From Bin5 sp965207495 (GTDB lineage Bacteria; Chloroflexota; Anaerolineae; Caldilineales; Caldilineaceae): DNA of 64,000 nt. The stretch spans positions 1,550,001 to 1,614,000 of the forward strand of contig OZ242287.1 in the NCBI GenBank assembly GCA_965207495.1. Reading direction: 5' to 3'. The notes under the pieces are model-generated. The model saw only the letters and a program-made list of their open reading frames with translations, made no database searches and was not told the origin of the DNA. Made by a program: the position numbers and the translations under genes. Shown here piece after piece: positions 7,796 through 15,391 of the stretch; positions within the stretch are counted from its first letter, which is position 1; every line of letters starts with the position of its first letter.

Positions 7796-8162
7796 ACAGG
7801 ACTGGTTCGAAAAGGCAGAACAAAATCTGGAAATGGCCCAACGTGCCATGCTGCCAGGAAATCCGATTCCCGAACTGGCTTGCTATCACGCCCAGCAGTG
7901 TGCCGGAAAGTACCTGAAAGGATTTCTGTTATCCAGGTCACACAGATTCAACTTCGTCCATGATCTGTTCTATCTGACACAGGAATGCACTCAACTACAG
8001 CCGACTTTCAGCGATCTGGAACTGGCTGCTGAGACTTTGGGCAGGTACGGCGCAGGGGTGCGATATCCGATGGAAAATTTCGTAGATCCGGACGAAGAAG
8101 AGGCTTGGGAAGCAATAAGGCTAGCCGAGCAAGTCGCAACTTTGGTGAAGAGCCAACTCTAG
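7776..8162 (+). CDS. hepT: HEPN-domain RNase toxin of the MNT/HEPN pair
   Basis: The 128-residue all-helical protein matches HEPN proteins of the COG2250 type: ACYHAQQCAGKYLKGFLL (residues ~35-52), then Arg57-X4-His62 in RFNFVHDL, which is the family's RX4-6H RNase motif, and a late RYPMENF. The ATG at 7776 overlaps mntA by 20 bases; a longer upstream frame only translates mntA in another frame. HEPN toxins of this class cleave RNA or tRNA. The Tyr that MntA modifies in the RX4HXY form is not present at that spot (His-Asp-Leu instead), so the inactivation route may differ. Confidence 0.85.
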   Translation: MSGRRPEQDWFEKAEQNLEMAQRAMLPGNPIPELACYHAQQCAGKYLKGFLLSRSHRFNFVHDLFYLTQECTQLQPTFSDLELAAETLGRYGAGVRYPMENFVDPDEEEAWEAIRLAEQVATLVKSQL

Positions 8163-8756
8163 ATTCGTTGCCCCCCGTCTGGGCTCTCCACAATGCCGCG
8201 CAACCCGAAACAAGCGCCACAGCCTTGTCAACACAACCAACCTGCACAACCCTCGACCTAGCCGCCTTCGGCCACCACCACACCAAGGCCTTGGTCCTCC
8301 TCTACTACAACGACCCTCGCCGCCGGCGAAACCGACGCCGATGTGGCCGTCTTAGGACCGACTCCCCCCTGGCCGCGGAATCCGCTGGCATGCACCAGAC
8401 TCCTGACCGAAATGCGCCGCTCTTTCCCATTTCGTAGACCAGCGACTGCGGCCAACCACTCCCGGAGTCATGTACCTACAGCCCCTGCGGTGGCGCCCTT
8501 CTTAGGCGACTTCGATGCCCGAGTTCACCCGCGACCGCCCTGTACAATCCCTGCAAAGGACTACCGCTCGCCCAACGGCTGTAGTATACTAGGGCCCAAT
8601 CCCGGGTACCGACCCGCCCGGTCAGTGCCCCGACAACAATCTGTCCAACTTTCAGTTCCCGATACCTCTATGACCTCCCTGGCCCCGCCGCTTCCCAACA
8701 GCGGACTGAACAAACAGGGCGACTAAACTCACACAACAGCAGCAGGAGAAAATACC
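8163..8756. other. Gene-poor stretch after hepT, including repeat copy B
   Basis: No supported gene. It holds the second direct-repeat copy at 8291-8411 and, near 8585, TATACT in a TGTAGTATACT context that may serve as a -10 for the dehydrogenase at 8757. No matching -35 is clear. Open frames on both strands are low-complexity. Confidence 0.4.
8291..8411. repeat. Copy B of the direct repeat flanking the MNT/HEPN pair
   Basis: It matches copy A at 7270-7406 in the same orientation, from TGGTCCTCCTCTAC to ATGCACCAGACTCCTGACCGA. The encoded peptide (AGETDADVAVL) parallels AGDTEINATV of copy A but is frameshifted and lacks the stop. Both copies look like the decayed 3' end of one gene family. 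Confidence 0.7.
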
Positions 8757-9815
8757 ATGGCAAAAACTGGTCGGGCGGTCATCGCCCACGGGCAAGACTT
8801 TGAAATCCGCGAATACCCCGTACTAGACCCTGAACCCGGCAAAGTGCTGCTGCGCCAGGAGCTGGCAGGCATCTGCGGCACCGATCTGCACAACTGGCAG
8901 AACGGCATCGAGGGCGAACTGGTCCTCGGCCACGAAAACGTCGGCGTTATCGAGGCCATCGGCGCCGGCGGCGCCAAAGACTACATCGGCCGCTCCCTTG
9001 AAGAAGGCGACCGCGTCATCTTCTCCCCCGGCACAGGCGGCTACGGCGCATACGGCTTCTACGATACCCCCGACGTCGCCCCCCACTTCTACGGCGGATT
9101 CGCCGACTACATTTATCTGGGCTTCGAAAATACCTGCATCCTCAAGACCGACTGCTCGCCCGAAGTCGCCGTCCTCACCGAACCCTACACAATCGGCGTC
9201 CACGCCGCCATGCGCGGCAAAGTGCAGCTCGGCGATACCGTCGTCGTCCAGGGCAGCGGCGCAATCGGCCTCGTAACCCTCCTCTGCGCCAAACAGATGG
9301 GCGCGGCCAACATCATCGTCGTCGGCGGCCCAGCCAGGCGCCTCGAACTCGCCAAAGAATACGGCGCCGATGTAACCATCAACATCGAAGAGGTCACCAG
9401 CCCAGAAGAGCGCACCGAGCAAGTCTACTGGCACACACCGCTCAAGCGCGGCGCCGACATCGTATTCGAATGCTCCGGCTTCCTCGCCGCCACGCCCGAA
9501 GGACTGGGCTACGTGCGCCAAAGCGGCACCTACGTCGAGGTCGGCCACTTCGTCGATATGGGCTCCATCGACTTCAACATCAACCAGCTCCTCATGCGCA
9601 AAAATCTGACCTTCGAGGCCGTCTGGGGCAGCACCTACGAGCACTTCGTGCGCGGCCTGCCCATCCTTGAGAAAAACGAATTCCCCTACGGCGACATGGT
9701 CAGCCACAAACTGCCCCTCGAACGCGTAGGCGACGGCTTCCACGCCCTCGACGGCACCTACCGCCTCGGCGACGAGCAGGTAATCAAAATCGCCGTCCAA
9801 GCATGGGACGACTAA
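8757..9815 (+). CDS. Zinc-dependent medium-chain alcohol/polyol dehydrogenase
   Basis: The 352-residue protein belongs to the medium-chain dehydrogenase family that oxidises alcohols or sugar alcohols with NAD(P). Visible are the catalytic zinc site GICGTD with GHENVG, and the Rossmann motif VVQGSGAIGLVTLLCAK (residues ~162-178) followed by an acidic/arginine cofactor-loop region. The four-cysteine structural zinc lobe is missing: that segment reads VIFSPGTGGYGAYGFYD. AGGAGAAAATACC precedes the ATG. It stands alone between repeat regions. Substrate unknown; sorbitol-, threonine- or glucose-type activity cannot be separated by eye. Confidence 0.88.
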   Translation: MAKTGRAVIAHGQDFEIREYPVLDPEPGKVLLRQELAGICGTDLHNWQNGIEGELVLGHENVGVIEAIGAGGAKDYIGRSLEEGDRVIFSPGTGGYGAYGFYDTPDVAPHFYGGFADYIYLGFENTCILKTDCSPEVAVLTEPYTIGVHAAMRGKVQLGDTVVVQGSGAIGLVTLLCAKQMGAANIIVVGGPARRLELAKEYGADVTINIEEVTSPEERTEQVYWHTPLKRGADIVFECSGFLAATPEGLGYVRQSGTYVEVGHFVDMGSIDFNINQLLMRKNLTFEAVWGSTYEHFVRGLPILEKNEFPYGDMVSHKLPLERVGDGFHALDGTYRLGDEQVIKIAVQAWDD

Positions 9816-9917
9816 GCTTCCTTGAAATTTGTCAGAACAGCAATTTTCCAGAGCAAAGTAAGCAGATCCGTGAATGCCCACGCAACCACCCAAAGAAAAT
9901 CAGACACGCCGCCGGTG

Positions 9918-10172
9918 TTCTTCGCGTCCCTTCGCATAAATTCGCGGATCAAACAAAGGTGTACTCCGTGGTCGTCTGTGGCCCACCGCGTTTAAAAAGG
10001 TGTTCTTAGTGGCCCTTCGTGGCCCTTAGAGGACGAAAGAGAAGTGTTCTTCGCGCCCCTTCGCATGACTTCGCAGACAAAGGAAAGGTGTACTCCGTGG
10101 TCCTCTGTGGCCCTTCGTGGTCAAAAAGGTGTTCTTCGCGGCCCTCCGCGTGACTTCGCGGATCAAAGGGTC
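9918..10172. repeat. Cluster 4 of the modular short repeats, with a two-fold long-period structure
   Basis: TTCTTCGCG(T/C)CCCTTCGCAT, GGTGTACTCCGTGGTC and AAAAAGGTGTTCTT alternate. A ~90-base block at 9918-10008 is repeated at about 10047-10138. The modules AAAAAGGTGTTC and GTGGCCCTTCGTGG link it to clusters 1-3. No cluster was seen after 10.2 kb. Confidence 0.8.
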
Positions 10173-10241
10173 TCGTCTATCACAAAAATCGTATTCCACG
10201 CCGCACCCGCGGCGGAACTCAACCAGGCAAAGGAGATTGCC

Positions 10242-11102
10242 ATGCCGTTCGGAACAGGCGCCTATCAGTACCAAGTAGTGGAAAACTGGGCCAAACTGCC
10301 CGCAGGTTGGCAGTTCGGCTGGGTAGCCGCAGTCGCCTGCGACTCCCAGGACCGCGTCTTTGTCTACTCACGCAGCGAGCATCCCCTCGTCGTCTTCGAT
10401 CGCGACGGCAACTTCCTCGCCTCTTGGGGCGAAGACGTAATCGAAGATGCCCACGGGATCTTCATCGACAGCGAAGACAACGTCTGGTGCACCGAACGCG
10501 AAACCCACTGCATCTTCAAGTTCAACGCCCAGGGCGAGCTCGTAATGACCATCGGCACGCCCGGACAGGAAGGCGCCCCCGGCGACCCCTTCCGCCTCCC
10601 CACCGATCTCGCAGTCGCCTCCAACGGTGACCTCTTCATCTCAGACGGCTACGATAACGCCCGCGTCCACAAATACTCAGCCGCCGGCGAGCATATCCTC
10701 TCGTGGGGCGACTGGGGAGAAGGCCCCAGCCAGTTCACCCTTTCCCACTGCGTCCGCCTCGACAAGGACGACCGCGTCTGGGTCTGCGACCGCACCAACG
10801 ACCGCATCCAGCTCTTCGACACCGACGGCAACTTCCTCGAAGAGCGTACCGGCCTTCTCAAACCCGACACCATCTACTTCGACCCCGATGGCGAAGTCGT
10901 CTACGTCGCCGAACTCGAGCAGCGCGTCAGCGTCTGGACCCTCGACGGCGAGCTCCTCAGCCACTGGGGCGGCGCCCAGCCCAGCGACAAACCCGGCGAA
11001 TTCAAAGCCTGCCCGCACGGCATCTGGGCCGACTCCCACGGCGACCTATACGTCGGCCAGGTCCAGGTCGACGACGGCCTCCAGAAATTCAGCCGCCTGT
11101 GA
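10242..11102 (+). CDS. NHL-repeat six-bladed beta-propeller protein
   Basis: The 286-residue protein is built from NHL/SMP-like blades: AVACDSQDRVFVYSR, HGIFIDSEDNVWCTE, TDLAVASNGDLFISDGY, HCVRLDKDDRVWVCDR, DTIYFDPDGEVVYVAE and HGIWADSHGDLYVGQ. Each is followed by a strand ending in a FDRDGNFL-like turn. It resembles peptidyl-alpha-hydroxyglycine lyase-like proteins of bacterial catabolic clusters. No signal peptide is present, so it is probably cytoplasmic. The ATG at 10242 follows AAAGGAG by seven bases; the longer upstream frame merely runs through repeats. Whether it is an enzyme or a sensor is unknown. Confidence 0.85.
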   Translation: MPFGTGAYQYQVVENWAKLPAGWQFGWVAAVACDSQDRVFVYSRSEHPLVVFDRDGNFLASWGEDVIEDAHGIFIDSEDNVWCTERETHCIFKFNAQGELVMTIGTPGQEGAPGDPFRLPTDLAVASNGDLFISDGYDNARVHKYSAAGEHILSWGDWGEGPSQFTLSHCVRLDKDDRVWVCDRTNDRIQLFDTDGNFLEERTGLLKPDTIYFDPDGEVVYVAELEQRVSVWTLDGELLSHWGGAQPSDKPGEFKACPHGIWADSHGDLYVGQVQVDDGLQKFSRL

Positions 11103-11114
11103 AGGTTGAGAACA

Positions 11115-11140
11115 AGAAGGGTCAACACCTTGGCCCTTCT
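11115..11140 (+). terminator. Weak hairpin after the NHL gene
   Basis: AGAAGGG (11115-11121) pairs with CCCTTCT (11134-11140) across a 12-nt loop, followed by CGTTTGCC. It lies 12 bases after the stop. The T-run is short, so efficiency is uncertain. Confidence 0.4.
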
Positions 11141-11294
11141 CGTTTGCCATGTGGACAAGTGGAATTGCCGGAAGAGGATTCTGCAAGAGAACCGCGATTA
11201 ACATTCATAGCTCAACCGAGAACGGACCTGTTCGTCGTACACGTCGTTTCGATTCCGTTGAACCGTTTCTCGCCAGGCCAAAGACAAGAATAGA

Positions 11295-12734
11295 ATGACC
11301 CGCTTCGACCAGTCCGTTCTCACGCCCAATCCGGTCACCCGTAGTCCAATCCTGGCTGTCCTCGACGCTGCCCTTGATGCCGTCGACCCCTTTGCAGCCG
11401 TGCAAAACCTCCTCCAACGCCAGGACGAAACCCTGACCGTCGCCGACCCCTCCGCCCGCGCGCCCGCGCTGACATACGACCTGCGCCGCTATCGCCGCAT
11501 CTTCGTCGTCGCCGCCGGCAAGGCCGCCGCGCCCATGTCCAGCGCCGTCGAATCCCTTCTCCACGACCGCATCAGCAGCGGTCTCGCGGTAACCAAATAC
11601 GACCACGCCCAGCCCGCCGACCCGTCCTCCGCAACGCCCTCCCGCATCCGCATCGTGGAGGCCGGTCATCCCATCCCCGACGAGTCTGGCGCCCTCGCCG
11701 GCAAAGAAATGCTTGCCCTCGTCGAGCAGGCCGACGCAGACGACCTGGTAATCGCCCTGCTCTCCGGCGGAGGCTCCGCTCTCCTGGTGGCGCCCGCAGG
11801 CGAGACCACCGACAACACCGGTCACACCCACCCAGCCCTCACCCTGTCCGACCTGCAAGCCATGACCGACGCCCTCCTGGCCTGCGGCGCGACCATCAAC
11901 GAGATGAACTGCCTCCGCAAACACACCAGCGCCGTTAAGGGAGGCCAGCTGGCCCGCTCCGCCGCGCCCGCTGCCCTGCTGACACTCGCCCTCAGCGACG
12001 TCATCGGCAGCCCTCTCGATGTCATCGCCAGCGGTCCCACCGTCCCCGACGTAAGCACCTGGGCCGACGCCTGGGCCATCGTCGAAAAATACAGCCTGAC
12101 CACCGCCCTGCCCGCGGCCATACGCAACCGCCTGCAGGCCGGGCTCTCTGGCAACATTCCCGACACCCCCAAACCGGGCGATCCGATTTTCGCCAGAAGT
12201 AACACCCTCGTCGTCGCCGACAACCGCACCGCCGCCAACGCCGCCCTCGCCAAGGCAACCGAGCTCGGCTACAACACGATGCTGCTCTCGACATACGTCG
12301 AAGGCGAAGCCGCCGAAGTCGCAAAAGTGCTCGTCGGCCTGGGCCGTGAAGTGCAAGACAGCGGACTGCCCGCGCCCGCCCCCGCCTGCCTCATACTCGG
12401 CGGTGAGACAACCGTCAGCCTCGGCGACAACCCCGGCCAGGGCGGCCGCAACCAGGAGCTCGCACTCGCCGCCGCCCTCGCTTTGCAGAACCTGCCAGGG
12501 CTGACCATCGTCTCACTCGCAACCGACGGCACCGACGGCCCCACCGATAGCGCCGGCGGAATCGCCGACAGCGGCACCGTAGCACGCGGCAAGGACGCCG
12601 GCCTCTCCGCCGCCGACCACCTCCGCCGCCACGATGCCTATCCCTACCTGCGTTCCGCCGCCGACCTGCTCCTGACCGGCCCCACTCAGACGAATGTCAA
12701 TGATCTTCTCTTCGTGTTTGCGCAGGAAATATGA
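11295..12734 (+). CDS. Glycerate 2-kinase (MOFRL/DUF4147 family)
   Basis: The 479-residue protein matches type II glycerate kinases, which phosphorylate D-glycerate to 2-phosphoglycerate with ATP. Motifs are FVVAAGKAAAPM (residues ~70-82), LLSGGGSALL (~155), a GGETTV loop, GGRNQELAL and the C-terminal MOFRL stretch ATDGTDGPTDSAGG and GPTQTNVNDL. Length is slightly above the usual 420-460 because of an N-terminal extension. No strong ribosome site precedes the ATG. It channels glycerate from sugar-acid breakdown into lower glycolysis, which fits the nearby isomerase, SDR and TRAP transporter. Confidence 0.92.
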   Translation: MTRFDQSVLTPNPVTRSPILAVLDAALDAVDPFAAVQNLLQRQDETLTVADPSARAPALTYDLRRYRRIFVVAAGKAAAPMSSAVESLLHDRISSGLAVTKYDHAQPADPSSATPSRIRIVEAGHPIPDESGALAGKEMLALVEQADADDLVIALLSGGGSALLVAPAGETTDNTGHTHPALTLSDLQAMTDALLACGATINEMNCLRKHTSAVKGGQLARSAAPAALLTLALSDVIGSPLDVIASGPTVPDVSTWADAWAIVEKYSLTTALPAAIRNRLQAGLSGNIPDTPKPGDPIFARSNTLVVADNRTAANAALAKATELGYNTMLLSTYVEGEAAEVAKVLVGLGREVQDSGLPAPAPACLILGGETTVSLGDNPGQGGRNQELALAAALALQNLPGLTIVSLATDGTDGPTDSAGGIADSGTVARGKDAGLSAADHLRRHDAYPYLRSAADLLLTGPTQTNVNDLLFVFAQEI

Positions 12735-12899
12735 GAAAATGACGAAATCATTTGCACGAAGCAACTGATTGGGTTTGGTCAGCGGCCTTCTCCGTCGAGC
12801 CCGCCAACTTGGACACAGTGAGGGCGGCGCAAGGCCATTGAAAACCAAATGCAGGCGAACTTTCAGTCAGACACTTAACAAGCACAGGAGCTTTATTTC

Positions 12900-13259
12900 A
12901 TGCCTAAATTGACAGTTGAAAATGTTGGCACTTTCGATGTGCAGGCAGGCAAACGTCTCGTTCTCGCTTTAACCGAGGACGCATCCGTCGACCAGCTGCA
13001 CGCCTGTGGTGGCAACTGCAAATGCACCACCTGCCGCGTTGCCTTCGTCGACGGCGAACCCGCACAGATGACCGTCGCCGAAAAAGAGAAACTGGCCGAA
13101 AAGGAACTGACCGGTGTGCGCCTGTCCTGCCAGTGCCTGGTCGAAGGCGACATGACCGTTCAACTCATCAGCCGCCTTGAAGGCAGCGGCCGCCCCGATT
13201 CCGGCCCTCCCCCCGAAACGGCGATTCAGCCCGATCCGGAGTGGACAACCGCAGGCTAA
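12900..13259 (+). CDS. 2Fe-2S plant-type ferredoxin
   Basis: The 119-residue protein has the plant/chloroplast-type cluster motif: Cys36, Cys42 and Cys45 (CX5CX2C) and Cys77 downstream, with extra Cys40 and Cys79 nearby. The fold occupies residues ~1-95; a Pro-rich tail (GRPDSGPPPETAIQP) follows. It carries single electrons to oxygenases or reductases in the cytoplasm. AGGAG lies 10 bases before the ATG. It is separated by 165 bases from glycerate kinase and has no reductase partner in the window, so its client is unknown. Confidence 0.92.
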   Translation: MPKLTVENVGTFDVQAGKRLVLALTEDASVDQLHACGGNCKCTTCRVAFVDGEPAQMTVAEKEKLAEKELTGVRLSCQCLVEGDMTVQLISRLEGSGRPDSGPPPETAIQPDPEWTTAG

Positions 13260-13280
13260 GCAAATTAAGTAGGCTTCCGC

Positions 13281-13325
13281 GCCGGCTTACCGGCGGGGGA
13301 AAACCCGGCGGGGGAAATCCCCGCC
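13281..13325. terminator. GC-rich hairpin after the ferredoxin gene
   Basis: GGCGGGG (13307-13313) and CCCCGCC (13319-13325) form a 7-bp stem around GAAAT. A partial copy of the left arm (CCGGCGGGGGAAAA) precedes it at 13290. No T-tract follows, so it may be an mRNA-stabilising or palindromic repeat rather than a terminator. Confidence 0.4.
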
Positions 13326-13432
13326 TGAGGCCCCCTTGGTGAGTCGGCGTTTAGCGTTGTCTCCCGCTTCCAGCCACCCCATCCGCCAGGATTCATTTCC
13401 CTCTCTACTTCAGCTATCCAAGTGAGGCGAAC

Positions 13433-14257
13433 TTGACCAGCCAATCAGCACATTCCACACATGCCGCGGGCGCATCCGGACCCGCCCGCCGGCCCATTCT
13501 GATCTCCGCCATGCAGTTGGAGGACGAGCTCAAGAGCGGCGAGCGCTCCGTCTGGGACCTGATCGATATCGCCCTTCAGACCGGCGCCGACGGCGTGGAG
13601 TTACGTCGCGAGACATGGCCGCGGCTTGACGCCGAAGTAGCCGAAGCCGCCCGCCGCATCGCCGACGCCCGCCTGCTGGTCACCTACGCAACCCAGGCCA
13701 CGCTCTTCGACACGACCGAATCCACCCTGCAGCTGCGCCAGGACATCGACACCGCCGCAACCTTGGGCGCGCCGATCGTCCGCTTCTTCCCCGGCCCCAC
13801 GCCGCCAGCAGGCGACCAGGCAGCCTGGGCTCGAGCCAAGCAGGTTGTCGACTACGCCGCCGCACAAAGCACCACGATCGCCCTTGAAAACTACGCTCGC
13901 ACGCCCGGCGGCACCCTGGCGGAGGTCCACGGAGCGCTCTCCAGTCTGGCCTCCCCGTCCCTCCGTACCAATCTCGACATGGGAAACTACCCCAACCACG
14001 GCCAGGACGTAGTCGAAGCGATCGATGCCCTGTCAGACTTGATTATCGCCGCCCATCTGAAGGACAAAACAGCCAATCCGGCTGATCCCCCGGCCCCCCT
14101 TGGCACAGGCGTCCTTCCTCTTGCCGAGATTCTCAACGCGCTCGATCAGCTGCCCCAACGCGTCTACTACATTTTCGAATTCCGCGGCGTCGGCGACCCG
14201 GTCGGCGGTATCCAACACAGCCTTGCCTATCTCAAGCAACGCGCAGGCAAACCTTAG
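13433..14257 (+). CDS. Sugar phosphate isomerase/epimerase-like TIM-barrel protein
   Basis: The 274-residue protein belongs to the xylose isomerase-like/AP-endonuclease-2 TIM-barrel family, which moves carbonyls or epimerises sugars using a divalent metal. Family motifs are GADGVELRRE (strand 2), TIALENYAR (metal-binding Glu), TNLDMGNYP (Asp) and IAAHLKDK (His). The final Glu is in YIFEFRG. The start is a TTG at 13433 with GTGAGG upstream; the Ala/Ser-rich first 20 residues may be unstructured, and no ATG occurs before residue 27. It precedes an SDR by 84 bases, suggesting a joint role in sugar breakdown. Confidence 0.82.
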   Translation: MTSQSAHSTHAAGASGPARRPILISAMQLEDELKSGERSVWDLIDIALQTGADGVELRRETWPRLDAEVAEAARRIADARLLVTYATQATLFDTTESTLQLRQDIDTAATLGAPIVRFFPGPTPPAGDQAAWARAKQVVDYAAAQSTTIALENYARTPGGTLAEVHGALSSLASPSLRTNLDMGNYPNHGQDVVEAIDALSDLIIAAHLKDKTANPADPPAPLGTGVLPLAEILNALDQLPQRVYYIFEFRGVGDPVGGIQHSLAYLKQRAGKP

Positions 14258-14341
14258 CCATGGTTCCGTACGATAGGAATGGGGAGAAGGTCCCCCCGAG
14301 TCTCTCCTACCGGAGTGCAACACACATGCTGGAGAGGTGAA

Positions 14342-15157
14342 ATGAGCGACAAGAATTCGCTAGCCGGCAAGAAGGCACTCGTTACCGGCGTCGACCGCGG
14401 CGGTATCGGCCAGGGCATCGCCCTCGAACTGGCCCGCCGCGGCGCATCCGTCGTCTGCCACTACCCCTTCAGCGACGAGGGCGCGGCTGCAGCCGTTGCC
14501 CAGATTCAAAAGGCCGGAGGAACCGCCGCAACCGTGCAGGGCGACTTTACGCAATCCGCCGAAATATGCGCCCAGGTCGTTGAGGCCGCCGCCGACCACC
14601 TCGACGGCCTCAATGTGCTCGTCAACAACGCCGGCTTGACCGAAACGCGCCCGATCGCTGAAGTCACGCCCGACCACTTCGAAAAACTGTTCGCCATTAA
14701 CGTGCGCAGTCAGATATTTTGCATCCAACGCGCGCTGCCCTACATGCAGGAAGCTGGCGGCGGCTCCGTGGTTAACCTTGCCTCTGTCCATACCTACGCC
14801 GGCGTCCCCGACTACGCCGTTTACGCCGCCACCAAAGGCGCAGTCGCCGCGCTCACCCGCCATCTGGCCGTCGAGCTTGCCCCCCAGAAGGTGCGCGTCA
14901 ACGCCATCGCACCCGGTCTCATCGAAGTGCCCCGCTACTTCGAAGACATTCCCGATTACAACCCCGCAATCTTCGAAGCCACCGTCCCCTGGGGCCGCCT
15001 GGGCGAACCCGCCGACATCGGCCATGTGGCCGCCTTTCTCGCCTCCGACGGCGCCGACTTCGTCACCGGTCAGACCATCTATGTCGACGGCGGCACCGTC
15101 GCCTATATGTCCTTCGGCGCCCATCTGGACGGCCAGGACTGGAGTTCAGAAGAATAA
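14342..15157 (+). CDS. Short-chain dehydrogenase/reductase (SDR)
   Basis: The 271-residue classical SDR has the cofactor-binding TGVDRGGIG motif (residues ~15-23), NNAG (~95), and the catalytic Ser in NLASVHTYAG followed by Tyr-X3-Lys in YAVYAATKGAV. Later come the NAIAPGLIEVP loop and a C-terminal VTGQTIYVDGG. Such enzymes oxidise sugar alcohols or reduce ketones with NAD(P). The ATG at 14342 sits after GGAGAGGTGAA. A GTG-like longer frame upstream lacks a ribosome site. With the isomerase upstream it likely forms a small sugar-oxidation unit. Confidence 0.92.
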   Translation: MSDKNSLAGKKALVTGVDRGGIGQGIALELARRGASVVCHYPFSDEGAAAAVAQIQKAGGTAATVQGDFTQSAEICAQVVEAAADHLDGLNVLVNNAGLTETRPIAEVTPDHFEKLFAINVRSQIFCIQRALPYMQEAGGGSVVNLASVHTYAGVPDYAVYAATKGAVAALTRHLAVELAPQKVRVNAIAPGLIEVPRYFEDIPDYNPAIFEATVPWGRLGEPADIGHVAAFLASDGADFVTGQTIYVDGGTVAYMSFGAHLDGQDWSSEE

Positions 15158-15302
15158 GCCCTGCACTCGACTCGCGTTGCTCCCCCGCTGTTCTGGCTCT
15201 TGACGGCCACCCTGCTCCAAGCTCGACCCCGACATCACGTAGAAAATTCGCCAAGCGCCGGATCTTCATCCGCTCTGGGCACTCTCTAATGTTGGCTGAC
15301 TC

Positions 15303-15331
15303 TTGTCAGAATTCCCCCGCCTGAGTACAAT
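15303..15331 (+). promoter_or_regulatory. Promoter for the first TRAP binding-protein gene
   Basis: TTGTCA (15303-15308), a 17-bp spacer and TACAAT (15326-15331) match sigma-70 consensus at 10 of 12 positions. The gene starts 60 bases downstream of the -10. Confidence 0.65.
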
Positions 15332-15391
15332 GACGGTGCCCCTCAAATTCATGCCTTTTCGAAAGATTCAGAGAGGAAGGAGAAAACTGAA

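Noticed and set aside
8823..9893. Long minus-strand open frame opposite the alcohol dehydrogenase
   Set aside because: Antisense shadow; the plus strand has full dehydrogenase motifs and a ribosome site.
11205..12356. Long minus-strand open frame opposite glycerate kinase
   Set aside because: Antisense shadow, Gly/Ala/Asp-rich with no recognisable domain.
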